Shown here: positions 18,206 through 26,407 of the stretch, piece after piece | Numbering within the stretch: the stretch's first letter is position 1 | Layout of the letters: every line of letters starts with the position of its first letter | Made by a program: the position numbers and the translations under genes | Notes under the pieces: generated by a model | Databases searched by the model: none | What the model saw: the letters and a program-made list of their open reading frames with translations, nothing else | Told to the model about the DNA's origin: nothing | Origin: Pseudomonas viciae | Lineage (GTDB): Bacteria; Pseudomonadota; Gammaproteobacteria; Pseudomonadales; Pseudomonadaceae | Length of the DNA stretch: 64,000 bases | Direction of reading: 5' to 3' | NCBI RefSeq assembly: GCF_004786035.1 | Contig: NZ_CP035088.1 | Location: forward strand, 3,074,001 to 3,138,000

Positions 18206-18346
18206 GTGCGGATTCTCAAAGCCCTGCTGCTGCCGTTGCTGCTGATCCTGAGTCTGATCGGGGTTGACCGGTTGGTCGGTAAACACAAAACCAGCAAACA
18301 CCCGCTCCCACAGGAAGTGAGTGTCAGCCCGCAAACAGGCCGCTAA
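18206..18346 (+). CDS. Small single-pass membrane peptide preceding pedS2
   Basis: A 46-residue frame begins at GTG 18206 with AGGAG ten bases upstream. It has a hydrophobic segment (LLLPLLLILSLIGV) after a basic MRILK start, then a basic linker and a polar tail, and stops two bases before the ATG of the sensor kinase. The tight spacing suggests translational coupling with pedS2. It could be a membrane peptide that modulates the kinase, a leader peptide, or chance. Part of the 3' end (CCCGCTCCCACAGG) resembles a REP fragment, which weakens the case for a conserved tail. Confidence 0.5.
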   Translation: MRILKALLLPLLLILSLIGVDRLVGKHKTSKHPLPQEVSVSPQTGR

Positions 18347-18348
18347 CC

Positions 18349-19605
18349 ATGTCCGCTCTCTGGCGAATCAATCTCTGGGTAACGGCGTTTTTCGCCCTGG
18401 TCACCCTGGCCTGCGCGGTCTTGTTGCTGCATCAGGCCATGGCCGATGTGAAACGCGAACTGCAATCGGCCGAATCGGTGGTGCATTACTTGCGCGAAAC
18501 CGCCGAGCGCGACCCGGCCAGTCTTCAGCAGCGGCTGACCGGCAGCCTGCGTCATGTGCGCGTCCGTTGGCTGGCACCGGGGGAACTGTTCCCGGTGGAT
18601 GTCGAAAGTGGGGTGAAAGCCTGGCTTGGCCGGCGGTTGCTGGATGACGGCCCCGCCGCTCAGGTGGTGGATTTACCGGACGGTCGGCGGGCCTTGATCG
18701 CCGTCGATCCCCGGGATGAAATCGAGGAAGTCTTCGACTCATTGGTGCAATTGTTGGGCGTATGCGCCTTCGCGCTGCTGCTCAGCTTGCTGGTGATTCG
18801 CTGGGCGGTGCGTCGGGGCATGTACTTGCTGGATGAGTTGCTGCAGGCGCTGCGTCAGGTCTCCGCCGGGAACCTTCAGGTGCATTTGCCGGCTGAAGGC
18901 GTCCCCGAAGCGCAACAACTGGCGGGGCATTTCAACCGCATGACCGCCGCCCTGGCCCAGTCCCAGGCTGATAACACCCGGCTGACCCAGGCCTTGCTGG
19001 CCGTGCAGGAACAGGAGCGCACTCGCCTGGCCCAGACCCTGCACGATGACCTGGGCCAGTACGTGGCCGGCATTCGCGCCCGCGCCTGCCTGTTGCGCCT
19101 GGTGATCGACCAGCCGCCGGCGTTGGAGCAGACCGTCAGCCAGCTCGAAGAGCATTGCGAGCATTTGCAGAAGGGTTTTCGAGCGCTGGTGCATGACCTG
19201 TACCCGGTGGTGTTGCAGCACCTGCCATTGTGCGAGGCCATCGGGCTCTTGGCCGAGCAATGGCAGGAGACCCAGGGCATTGCCTGTCAGCTGCACATCG
19301 ACCAAGCGCTGCCGCCATTGTCCGGGCCGGACAAGACTCATCTGTATCGCTTGTTGCAGGAAGCACTGACCAACGTTGCCCGGCATGCCGGCGCCAGTGA
19401 GGTGCGGATCCGCGTGCAACACCGCGCCGGGCGCCTGCGCTTGTTGGTACGTGACAACGGCCGTGGCGCGGCGCAACCCGCACGCGCTGGCGTTGGCTTG
19501 CACTCGATGGCTGAAAGGGCCCGCAGCCTGGGCGGTGAACTGCGCATCATCAGCCAGCCTGGCGCCGGTTGGGCGTTGGCCTTGAATATACCTCTGGAGG
19601 CGTGA
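18349..19605 (+). CDS. pedS2: Sensor histidine kinase PedS2
   Basis: This 418-residue membrane kinase has a first membrane segment (about residues 8-28), a periplasmic sensor of about 100 residues, a second membrane segment (about 128-148), HAMP (AVRRGMYLLDELLQALRQV), HisKA_3 with His232 (QTLHDDLGQYVAGI) and a HATPase domain (LLQEALTNVARHAGA; VRDNGRGA). In P. putida KT2440 PedS2/PedR2 senses lanthanides and switches between PedE and PedH. Position beside the same genes supports that role here. No EF-hand-like loop is obvious in the periplasmic part. The stop overlaps the PedR2 start by one base. Confidence 0.88.
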   Translation: MSALWRINLWVTAFFALVTLACAVLLLHQAMADVKRELQSAESVVHYLRETAERDPASLQQRLTGSLRHVRVRWLAPGELFPVDVESGVKAWLGRRLLDDGPAAQVVDLPDGRRALIAVDPRDEIEEVFDSLVQLLGVCAFALLLSLLVIRWAVRRGMYLLDELLQALRQVSAGNLQVHLPAEGVPEAQQLAGHFNRMTAALAQSQADNTRLTQALLAVQEQERTRLAQTLHDDLGQYVAGIRARACLLRLVIDQPPALEQTVSQLEEHCEHLQKGFRALVHDLYPVVLQHLPLCEAIGLLAEQWQETQGIACQLHIDQALPPLSGPDKTHLYRLLQEALTNVARHAGASEVRIRVQHRAGRLRLLVRDNGRGAAQPARAGVGLHSMAERARSLGGELRIISQPGAGWALALNIPLEA

Positions 19606-20243
19606 TGAACATTTTGTTGGTGGACGACCATGCGGTGGTTCGGCAGGGTTATGCCGGTCTGTTGCGGGCACTGATGCCGGACTTGCAAGTCCGGGAAGCG
19701 GCCACGGGCGAAGAGGCGTTGAGCCTGGTCCAGGAGCAGGTGCCGCACCTGGTGATCATGGACTTCGGCCTGCCCGGTATCAGCGGCCTGGAAACTACCC
19801 GGCGCTTGCGCCAGCGCCTGCCGCAACTGCGGGTGTTGTTCTTCAGCATGCACGATGAGCTGCCGTTGGTGCGCCAGGCGCTGGATGCCGGTGCCGCGGG
19901 TTACCTGACCAAGAACTCGGCACCCCAGGTGCTGGTGGAAGCGGTGCGGCGAGTGTTGGCCGGGCATGTCTACATCGAACAATCCCTGGCCACGCAACTG
20001 GCCTGCGCCAGCTCCCGGCACAACGCCGACCCGCGCTTGCAATGCATGACCCAACGCGAGCTGGAGATTTTCGTCATGCTCGCCAAGGGCACCCCCGCAC
20101 GCACCATCGCCGAAAAACTGTGTATCAGCGCCAAGACCGTGTCCAACCACCTCACACTGCTCAAGAGCAAGTTGCAGGTCAGCTCCCATGCCGAGCTGGT
20201 GCACCTGGGGATTGATATGGGGGTGGTGCGGGTGGCTGGCTGA
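19605..20243 (+). CDS. pedR2: LuxR-family response regulator PedR2
   Basis: This 212-residue NarL/FixJ-type regulator has a receiver domain with Asp53 (VIMDFGLPG) and a C-terminal helix-turn-helix (MTQRELEIFVMLAKGTPARTIA, AKTVSNHLTLLKSKL). The ATG at 19605 overlaps the kinase stop (TGATG). It is the cognate regulator of PedS2; in P. putida it activates pedE and represses pedH when lanthanides are absent. A perfect palindrome shared by the pedE and pedH promoters is a candidate binding site (inference). Confidence 0.88.
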   Translation: MNILLVDDHAVVRQGYAGLLRALMPDLQVREAATGEEALSLVQEQVPHLVIMDFGLPGISGLETTRRLRQRLPQLRVLFFSMHDELPLVRQALDAGAAGYLTKNSAPQVLVEAVRRVLAGHVYIEQSLATQLACASSRHNADPRLQCMTQRELEIFVMLAKGTPARTIAEKLCISAKTVSNHLTLLKSKLQVSSHAELVHLGIDMGVVRVAG

Positions 20244-20272
20244 AATGACGGAGCGTAGGAACGATCAGGTCC

Positions 20273-20917
20273 TCACTGATCCCAGGATGTTGGGCATCCG
20301 GTACAGCCTTGCATATTCGCACCCTGGAAATTCCCATAGTGCTGGCGTGAACCGCTCAGATTGGCCTGTTCCAGGTTGCTTTCGCCGAGCTTGGCTTCCT
20401 GCAGGTTGGCGTCGCGCAGGTCGGCGCCCTTGAGGTCTGCCTTGCTCAGCCAGGCCATTTCCAGGTCGGCGGCCTGCAGGTTGGCATTGTGCAAACGAGC
20501 ACCGGACAGGCGAGCGAACTGAAGGTACGCAGCGCTCAGGTCGGCCCGCTGGAACTGCGCGCCCTGGGCGAACAGGCCCCAACCCTGGATCGCCTTGAGC
20601 GTGGCGCCAGTGAAGTCTGCCAAGCGCAGATTGCTCTGTTGCAGGCTGGCACGGGTCAGGTTGGCGCTTTGCAGGCGGGCTTTTTCCAGATTGGCCAGGT
20701 CCAGCCGCGCGTGACGCAAGTCGGCATCGCGCAGGTCGGCACCGCTGAGGTTCATCTTGCGCAGGTCCTGGTTGGCCAGTTTTGCGCCGCGCAGGTCGGC
20801 GCCAGGGCATTGGCTGGATTCGGCGATGATGCAGCCGTTGATGGTCAGCGGTGTTTCGGTGTCGTCGGCGTTGGCATGGGCGATGATCGTGAGCAATACA
20901 AGCGGCAGATAGTTCAT
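20273..20917 (-). CDS. Exported pentapeptide-repeat protein (PedD position)
   Basis: This 214-residue protein has a signal peptide (MNYLPLVLLTIIAHANA) and about 30 tandem pentapeptides of the A(D/N)Lxx type (ADLRGAKLANQDLRKMNLSG, ADLRDANLQEAKLGESNLEQ), which fold into a right-handed quadrilateral beta helix. Cys pairs flank the helix (GCIIAESSQC near residue 30 and GCTGC near the end), suiting the oxidising periplasm. It sits between pedR2 and pedE, as in other Pseudomonas ped clusters. The function is unknown; a scaffold for the dehydrogenase is possible. It is convergent with pedR2. Confidence 0.85.
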   Translation of the reverse strand: MNYLPLVLLTIIAHANADDTETPLTINGCIIAESSQCPGADLRGAKLANQDLRKMNLSGADLRDADLRHARLDLANLEKARLQSANLTRASLQQSNLRLADFTGATLKAIQGWGLFAQGAQFQRADLSAAYLQFARLSGARLHNANLQAADLEMAWLSKADLKGADLRDANLQEAKLGESNLEQANLSGSRQHYGNFQGANMQGCTGCPTSWDQ

Positions 20918-20939
20918 GGCAGGACACTCGGGCAGCTAA

Positions 20940-21030
20940 TGTGGGGGCGAGCTTGCTCGCGATTGCGCCGGTTCAGCTGGCATTGATGTTGGCTGACAGC
21001 ACGCTATCGCGAGCAAGCTCGCTCCCACAG
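20940..21030. repeat. Inverted pair of REP elements
   Basis: TGTGGGGGCGAGCTTGCTCGCGAT and ATCGCGAGCAAGCTCGCTCC face each other between the pentapeptide gene and the end of pedE. Confidence 0.85.
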
Positions 21031-21053
21031 GGGATTGTGTTTGGGCTCAGAGG

Positions 21054-22919
21054 CTATTTCTGCGCCGTTGCCTTATCCCAACTCGGAATCTTGAACACCC
21101 AGAACGAGCCGCCCTGGGCCACGGGTTTGGTCAGTTCGGCCATGTCGCCCCCCCACAACGGCACGGCGCCGCCGTAGCCGACGGTTACGCCGATGTACTG
21201 CTCACCGTCCTGTTCCCAGGTGATGGGCGGGGAGACGATGCCGCTGCCGGTCTGGAATTTCCACAGTTCCTGGCCGGTCTTGGCGTCGAAGGCCTTGAAG
21301 AAACCGTCGCCGGTGCCGGTGAACACCAGGTTGCCTTTGGTCGCCAGCACACCGGCCCAGAGCGGCAGCGGCTCCTTATGCTCCCAGACCACCTTGCCGG
21401 TGGTGGGGTTCATCGCCCGCAAGCTGCCGACGTGATCGTCGTACATGCGCTTGATGCGAAAGCCCATGCCCAGGTAGGCCGAGCCCTTCTTGTAGTTCAC
21501 TTCTTCGGTCCAGTATTCCTCTTTCCACTGGTTGCCAGGGACGTAGAACAGCCCGGTATCCTGGCTGTAGGCCATGGGGTTCCAGTTCTTGCCGCCGAGA
21601 AATGGTGGCGAGACTTCCACCGGCTTGCCCTTGGTTTCACCCGGCAATGGCTTGGCCGGACGCTGACCGGGGTTTTCCACCGGGCGACCGGTCTTCAGGT
21701 CGATGTGGCTGGCCCAGGTGATGTTGTCGACGAAAGGGAAGGCGTTCTGCAGCTTGCCGTTGTTGCGGTCCACCACATAGAAGAAACCGTTGCGGTCCGC
21801 GTGGGCGGTGGCCTTGACCACCTTGCCGTCCTTGTCCTTGTAGTCGAACAGCACCAGCTCGTTGTTGCCGGAGAAGTCCCAGGCATCGTTAGGCGTGTGT
21901 TGGTAGAACCACTTCACTTCACCGGTGCTCGGATCGACGCCGACCTGGCCTGAGGTGTAGAGGCTGTCGTAATCGTGGGGGTTGCCGTCCTTGGCTGTGC
22001 GGGCCCAGGTGTTCCAAGGGCCTGGGTTGCCCGCGCCGACGATGATGGTGTTGGTCTCGGGGTCGAAACTGGCGCTCTGCCAAGGCGCGCCGCCGCCATG
22101 GCTCCAGGCTTCGACCTTGCCGGTCTCGGTGGTCTTGTCGTCAGGCCAGGACGGTGCCTTGACGTCCCCGGTCGGGGTGCTGTCCTTGCCATTGAGGCGG
22201 CCCATGTGGCCTTCGACGAAGGGGCGCATCCAGACTTCTTCACCAGTGTCCGGGTCGCGGGCGAACAACTGCCCGACCACCCCGAACTCGTCGCCGGAGC
22301 TGCCATGGATCAACAGCACCTTGCCGCTGGTCTTGTCCTTGATCAGCACCGGGGCGCCGGTCATGGTGTAGCCGCCGGCGTGGTCGCCGAACTTCTTGTT
22401 CCACACCACCTTGCCGGTGTTTTTATCCAGGGCGACCACGCGCGCGTCCAGAGTACCGAAGTAGATCTTGTCGCCGTAAATGGCCGCGCCACGATTGACC
22501 ACGTCGCAGCATGGGCGAATGTTGTCCGGCAGGCGATGGCTGTAGGTCCACAAGCGTTTACCGGTCTTGGCGTCGAGGGCGAACACCCGCGAGTACGAGC
22601 CGGTGACGTACACCACGCCGTCGCTGACGATGGCTTGGGATTCCTGGCCACGCTGCTTCTCGTCGCCGAACGAGTAGGACCAGGCCGGTGTGAGCTTGAA
22701 CACATTCTTGTCATTGACCTGGGCCAGCGGGCTCCAGCGCTGGGCGTTGGTGCCCATGCCGTATTGCAAGACATCCCGGGTGGTCAGGTGGTCGTTGGCG
22801 ATGTCTTCCCAGCTGACTCCTGGCGCTGCGGCGTTGGCCAAGGGGCTCAGCGACAGGCTGCCGGCCAGCAGCAAGGCGATGGTCAGGGCGGAGAGGGCGG
22901 GTAGCGTTTTTATTGTCAT
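21054..22919 (-). CDS. pedE: Calcium-type PQQ-dependent alcohol dehydrogenase PedE
   Basis: This 621-residue periplasmic quinoprotein oxidises primary alcohols and aldehydes with PQQ. It has a signal peptide ([17 protein letters not shown] type, cut near residue 32), eight beta-propeller tryptophan-docking repeats (for example [20 protein letters not shown]), and the vicinal disulfide [10 protein letters not shown] that contacts PQQ. The catalytic Asp348 lies in WDFSG; the residue two after it is Ser350, not Asp, which marks a calcium enzyme. The start at 22919 is preferred (signal peptide, GGGA nine bases upstream). It is divergent from pedF. A perfect palindrome at 23003-23017 lies 84 bases before its start. 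Confidence 0.93.
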   Translation of the reverse strand: MTIKTLPALSALTIALLLAGSLSLSPLANAAAPGVSWEDIANDHLTTRDVLQYGMGTNAQRWSPLAQVNDKNVFKLTPAWSYSFGDEKQRGQESQAIVSDGVVYVTGSYSRVFALDAKTGKRLWTYSHRLPDNIRPCCDVVNRGAAIYGDKIYFGTLDARVVALDKNTGKVVWNKKFGDHAGGYTMTGAPVLIKDKTSGKVLLIHGSSGDEFGVVGQLFARDPDTGEEVWMRPFVEGHMGRLNGKDSTPTGDVKAPSWPDDKTTETGKVEAWSHGGGAPWQSASFDPETNTIIVGAGNPGPWNTWARTAKDGNPHDYDSLYTSGQVGVDPSTGEVKWFYQHTPNDAWDFSGNNELVLFDYKDKDGKVVKATAHADRNGFFYVVDRNNGKLQNAFPFVDNITWASHIDLKTGRPVENPGQRPAKPLPGETKGKPVEVSPPFLGGKNWNPMAYSQDTGLFYVPGNQWKEEYWTEEVNYKKGSAYLGMGFRIKRMYDDHVGSLRAMNPTTGKVVWEHKEPLPLWAGVLATKGNLVFTGTGDGFFKAFDAKTGQELWKFQTGSGIVSPPITWEQDGEQYIGVTVGYGGAVPLWGGDMAELTKPVAQGGSFWVFKIPSWDKATAQK

Positions 22920-23002
22920 GGTGGGCATTCCCAGTGAGGTTTTGGCCCGACTAGGTTGGGTTGCGCCGGGCCTGGCCGATACGGAAAAAGTCCCGCCCTT
23001 GC

Positions 23003-23017
23003 CGGGAAGACTTCCCG
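23003..23017. promoter_or_regulatory. Palindrome CGGGAAGACTTCCCG upstream of pedE
   Basis: Perfect 7+1+7 inverted repeat in the pedE-pedF spacer. The pedH promoter carries CCGGGAAAATTTCCCGG with the same CGGGAA...TTCCCG arms. Proposed shared operator of the two dehydrogenase genes. Confidence 0.5.
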
Positions 23018-23054
23018 AACCGCCTGTCTTTGCGACCCGCGCCGGATGACCCGC

Positions 23055-23067
23055 TACCAAGGGAGTA
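23055..23067. promoter_or_regulatory. TACCAAGGGAGTA element in the pedE-pedF spacer
   Basis: It matches 12 of 13 bases of the element at 18129 and ends 104 bases before the pedF ATG, almost the same distance as its counterpart before pedH (107). Confidence 0.45.
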
Positions 23068-23086
23068 GAGCGCGGCCACCAAAGCA

Positions 23087-23118
23087 GCATTCGGCTGGCG
23101 CCAGGGGGTTCCTAAGAT
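23087..23118 (+). promoter_or_regulatory. Ped-type promoter of pedF: GCATTCG-N19-TAAGAT
   Basis: GCATTCG (23087-23093), 19 bases, TAAGAT (23113-23118), 53 bases before the ATG. AAGCAG precedes the box, as AAGTAG does at the FIST and pqqA promoters. Confidence 0.62.
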
Positions 23119-23171
23119 GACGGCACGGCTTCTTCACAGAGGCCCTGCGTGCAATCTGAGAGGGCATAACA

Positions 23172-23633
23172 ATGACAACAAAACGCAACGCCATCATCGC
23201 TACCGCACTGCTGATGGGGCTGGCCGGCTCGGGCTCCGTGTGGGCCCATGGCAACGTAGTGCCCCAGGCAGTGGAAACCAAGGGGCTGACCCCGATCAAG
23301 GACACCAACCTGCCGCTGGACGGCGACGGTTGGGCAGCCCAGAACCCCTATCGCAGTTCGCCCGAGCGTGACAAGGCCGTGGAAATCGGCGCCTCGGCCT
23401 ACAACCAGAACTGCGCGGCGTGCCATGGTCTGGAGGCCAAGTCTGGTGGTATCGCGCCGGACCTGCGCATGCTCGACGCGGCTGAAGCCGGGGATGAATG
23501 GTTCGTCGAACGCGTGCGGCACGGTGCGGTGCGCGACGGTCGGGTGTACATGCCGAAAATGGCCGACTACCTGAGCCAGGAAGCCTTGTGGGCGGTGCGT
23601 ACCTATCTCGACAGCGTGCACGTCGAGGAGTGA
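23172..23633 (+). CDS. pedF: Cytochrome c-550 PedF
   Basis: This 153-residue periplasmic c-type cytochrome accepts electrons from the quinoprotein dehydrogenases. A signal peptide (cleaved after SVWA, near residue 25) precedes a single class-I heme domain: heme-attachment motif CAACH at about residues 82-86, and a probable axial Met in VYMPKMADYL. It is the counterpart of PedF in P. putida and of ExaB in P. aeruginosa. It leads a same-strand run with the SBP-like, SoxYZ-like and metallohydrolase genes, with gaps of 5, 10 and 16 bases, so these four form one operon. Confidence 0.93.
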   Translation: MTTKRNAIIATALLMGLAGSGSVWAHGNVVPQAVETKGLTPIKDTNLPLDGDGWAAQNPYRSSPERDKAVEIGASAYNQNCAACHGLEAKSGGIAPDLRMLDAAEAGDEWFVERVRHGAVRDGRVYMPKMADYLSQEALWAVRTYLDSVHVEE

Positions 23634-23638
23634 GCGCC

Positions 23639-24514
23639 ATGCGCCTGTTCGCGTGGGTAATCTGCAGTCTGCTGCTGTGTGGCCAGGCGGTGCAGGCGCA
23701 GGTGCGCAGCTACGATCAGATGATCGCCGCCGGGGAGTTGAAGGTGGCGGTCTATAAGGATTTCGCGCCCTACAGTTTCGAAGATCACGGCCAGCCCAGG
23801 GGGGTGGACGTTGAATTGGCCCAAGCCTTGGCCAAGGCACTGGGTGTGCGCCTGCAATTGGTCTGGGCGCCACCCGGCGAGAAGCTTGACGATGACCTGC
23901 GCGATTACATCTGGCGCAGCAGTCCGTTGCACGACCGGCAGTTGGCCGACCTGATGATGCGTGTGCCTTACGATCACGACTACGTGCAAAAGCGCAATGA
24001 CGTCGGCGAACTGGCAAACGCCCAGGTGGTGATGTTCGGGCCTTATCAGCAGGAATGCTGGCAGGTGGCGTATGACCGCCGCCGGCTGGATTCAGTGGGC
24101 AGCGTCGCAGTGTTCCAGCAACACCCCATTGGCGTTGAAGTCGACAGCGTACCGTCGTTCTACCTGAGTTCGGTATTCAACGGCATGCTCAGGACCAAGA
24201 CCCACCATTACCCCGGTGTCAGCCAGGCTTTCAACGCCATGCAGGCGGGGGAAGTCGACGCAGTCATGGCCATGCGTGGGGAGATCGACTGGCAAGTGCA
24301 CGAAGCTGCCGATCCGCAACTGGCGCTGGCGGAAAATGCCTACCCGAACATGGGCAAGCAACGTTGGGAAATCGGCATGGCGGTGCATGAAAGCAACCGG
24401 CAGTTGGCCTATGCGGTGGAAGAAGCCCTGGAAGGCTTGATCCGCGATGGCAGCGTCAAGACGGTCTATGCCCATTACGGCCTGCGTTACGAAGTGCCCG
24501 AGATGTATCAATAG
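23639..24514 (+). CDS. Quinoprotein dehydrogenase-associated periplasmic binding protein (MxaJ/XoxJ-like)
   Basis: This 291-residue exported protein has a signal peptide (MRLFAWVICSLLLCGQAVQA) and a type-2 solute-binding fold (ELKVAVYKDFAPYSFED, GVDVELAQALAKALGV). In methylotrophs, MxaJ and XoxJ are related proteins needed to assemble or activate methanol dehydrogenase. By analogy this one may help mature PedE or PedH rather than bring a solute to a transporter; no permease genes lie beside it. It starts five bases after pedF stops. Confidence 0.87.
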   Translation: MRLFAWVICSLLLCGQAVQAQVRSYDQMIAAGELKVAVYKDFAPYSFEDHGQPRGVDVELAQALAKALGVRLQLVWAPPGEKLDDDLRDYIWRSSPLHDRQLADLMMRVPYDHDYVQKRNDVGELANAQVVMFGPYQQECWQVAYDRRRLDSVGSVAVFQQHPIGVEVDSVPSFYLSSVFNGMLRTKTHHYPGVSQAFNAMQAGEVDAVMAMRGEIDWQVHEAADPQLALAENAYPNMGKQRWEIGMAVHESNRQLAYAVEEALEGLIRDGSVKTVYAHYGLRYEVPEMYQ

Positions 24515-24524
24515 GAGCGCAGGG

Positions 24525-25283
24525 ATGAAATGGCCCGTGTGGTGCCTGCTGTGGTGCGGTCTGCCAATGGTTGCGTTGGCGGCCGTCGAGCCGGGCAAGG
24601 ATCCGGTGCCCTCGGTAATGTGGGCCTTCTATCACAAGCAACTGCTGGGCGACGCGCCGTTCGTGTTCGACGAGCGGGTCCGGTTGCTGGCGCCACCCTT
24701 TGCTGAAGATGCGCGCCAGGTGCCGCTGGAAATCGATGCCCGGGCCTTCGCCGGTGACGTGGTGCGGGTGCTGGCCTGGGCCGAACTGAATCCGCTGCCG
24801 AAGATCGTGGATTTCCGGCCGGGGGATCGTGTGTTGCCCTGGTTGTCGATCCGCATCCGGATCGAGCAAGCCACGCCGTTGCGCGCCGCCGTGCAAACCC
24901 GTGACGGCCTGTGGCACGTCGGATCGACGCTGATCGACGCGGCAGGGGGCGGCTGTACCGCGTCGAGTGTGGTGCGCACTCAGCCAGGGTGGGAGGAACA
25001 CTTGGGTGAGGTACTCGGCGCCCGTTACCCCCGGGGCGATACCAATCGCCTGCGCTTGCAGGTGGCCCATCCGATGGATAACGGCCTGGTGAGCGGGATC
25101 CCCGAATTTTTCCTCAACCAGGCCCAGTTACTGGATGCCGACGGCAAGGTGCTGGCGCATCTGGAGCTGTTTCCGGCGGTCAGCGAAAACCCCAACCTGG
25201 GCTTCGACATACAAGGCCCCGGGCAGACCCGCCTGTTGCTGCGCGACAACAGTGGCAACACGTTCGAGGCGGCGATCCCCTGA
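24525..25283 (+). CDS. Quinoprotein dehydrogenase-associated SoxYZ-like carrier
   Basis: This 252-residue exported protein fuses an N-terminal SoxY-like part and a C-terminal SoxZ-like immunoglobulin part (about residues 165-252; RLQVAHPMDNGL, IPEFFLNQAQLLDADGKVL). A Cys lies in GGGCTASSV near residue 150, where SoxY carries its sulfur-bearing swinging arm. The family is found with PQQ dehydrogenases; the covalent cargo and pathway are unproven. The start at 24525 has AGGAG upstream and a signal peptide. It is the third gene of the pedF operon. Confidence 0.85.
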   Translation: MKWPVWCLLWCGLPMVALAAVEPGKDPVPSVMWAFYHKQLLGDAPFVFDERVRLLAPPFAEDARQVPLEIDARAFAGDVVRVLAWAELNPLPKIVDFRPGDRVLPWLSIRIRIEQATPLRAAVQTRDGLWHVGSTLIDAAGGGCTASSVVRTQPGWEEHLGEVLGARYPRGDTNRLRLQVAHPMDNGLVSGIPEFFLNQAQLLDADGKVLAHLELFPAVSENPNLGFDIQGPGQTRLLLRDNSGNTFEAAIP

Positions 25284-25299
25284 CCACAAGGAGCGCGCC

Positions 25300-26235
25300 A
25301 TGCGCTGGTTGTTGCTGATCTTCATGAGCCTGTGCTGGCCGACCTGGGCCGCGACGGACTATTCACTCAAGCCCCGGCAGATCGCCGAGGGCACCTGGCT
25401 GCTGGAAGGCAGCACTGAGAATTTTGCCAAGGCCAACGGCGGCAACATCGTCAACACCGCGTTCATCGTCACCGATGCCGGTGTGGTGGTGATCGACACC
25501 GGGCCCTCGAAGCGTTACGGCGAGGCGCTGCGCCAGGCCATCGCGGCGACCACGGATAAGCCGGTGATCCAGGTCATGCTGACCCATCACCACCCCGACC
25601 ATGTGTTGGGCAACCAAGCCTTCAGCAATGTACCCATCGGCGCCTTGGCGGGCACCACCGACCTGCTGCGGCAACAGGGCGATGCACTGGCGGAAAACAT
25701 GTACCGACTGGTGGGCGACTGGATGCGCGGCACCGAGGTGGTCTTGCCGACCCAGGTGCTGGTGCCTGGGACGCTGAAGGTGGGCAATCATTCGCTGCGT
25801 CTGCTGCAACTGGCCGGGCACACTGGCGCCGACCTGGCGATTCTCGATGAAACCACCGGCGTGCTGTTCGCCGGGGACCTGGTGTTCTACGAGCGAGCCC
25901 TGACCACCCCCAACAGCCCGGGCCTTGAGGTGTGGCTCAAAGACCTCGACACCCTGCAAGCCTTGCCCTGGAAGCAGATCGTCCCCGGCCACGGCCCGGT
26001 CGCGACCGATGCCCGGCCTTTCTTGCAGATGCGCGATTACCTGGGCTGGCTCGACCAACTGATGCGCGACGGCGCCGCCCGTGGCGACGACATGGCCGAG
26101 ATGATCCGCAGCCCCATCCCCGAGCGCTTTGCCGGGATCAGCTTGAGCCGGTATGAGTTGATTCGAAGTGTCAGCCATCTCTATCCACGTTACGAGCGAG
26201 CGGGGATGAAGCGGGTGGACACCAAACCCGAATGA
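25300..26235 (+). CDS. Quinoprotein relay system zinc metallohydrolase (MBL fold)
   Basis: This 311-residue exported metallo-beta-lactamase-fold protein has a signal peptide (MRWLLLIFMSLCWPTWA), the zinc motif THHHPDHVLGN (near residue 90), a second His in AGHTGADLAI, Asp in FAGDLVF and a final His in VPGHGPV. It belongs to the SoxH-related group linked to PQQ oxidation. Together with the SoxYZ-like carrier it resembles a sulfur-carrier and hydrolase relay, but the true substrate is unknown. It is the last gene of the pedF operon; a REP element follows. Confidence 0.87.
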   Translation: MRWLLLIFMSLCWPTWAATDYSLKPRQIAEGTWLLEGSTENFAKANGGNIVNTAFIVTDAGVVVIDTGPSKRYGEALRQAIAATTDKPVIQVMLTHHHPDHVLGNQAFSNVPIGALAGTTDLLRQQGDALAENMYRLVGDWMRGTEVVLPTQVLVPGTLKVGNHSLRLLQLAGHTGADLAILDETTGVLFAGDLVFYERALTTPNSPGLEVWLKDLDTLQALPWKQIVPGHGPVATDARPFLQMRDYLGWLDQLMRDGAARGDDMAEMIRSPIPERFAGISLSRYELIRSVSHLYPRYERAGMKRVDTKPE

Positions 26236-26247
26236 TTCAAGCTGTCC

Positions 26248-26284
26248 CGTGGCGAGGGAGCTTGCTCCCGCTGGGCTGCGCAAC
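26248..26284. repeat. Single REP element
   Basis: CGTGGCGAGGGAGCTTGCTC and CCCGCTGGGCTGCGC lie right after the metallohydrolase gene. This is the left edge of the RHS insertion. Confidence 0.8.
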
Positions 26285-26407
26285 TGCCTGAAGAATCCAA
26301 AAGCGCGGTGTTCCAATTCGTTCACCTAACAGTTCTGTTAGTGGTCGCCTGATGCAGTTACCGAATACCCTTCAATTGCACGTCAAAACTTACGAGGGTG
26401 TCATCCT

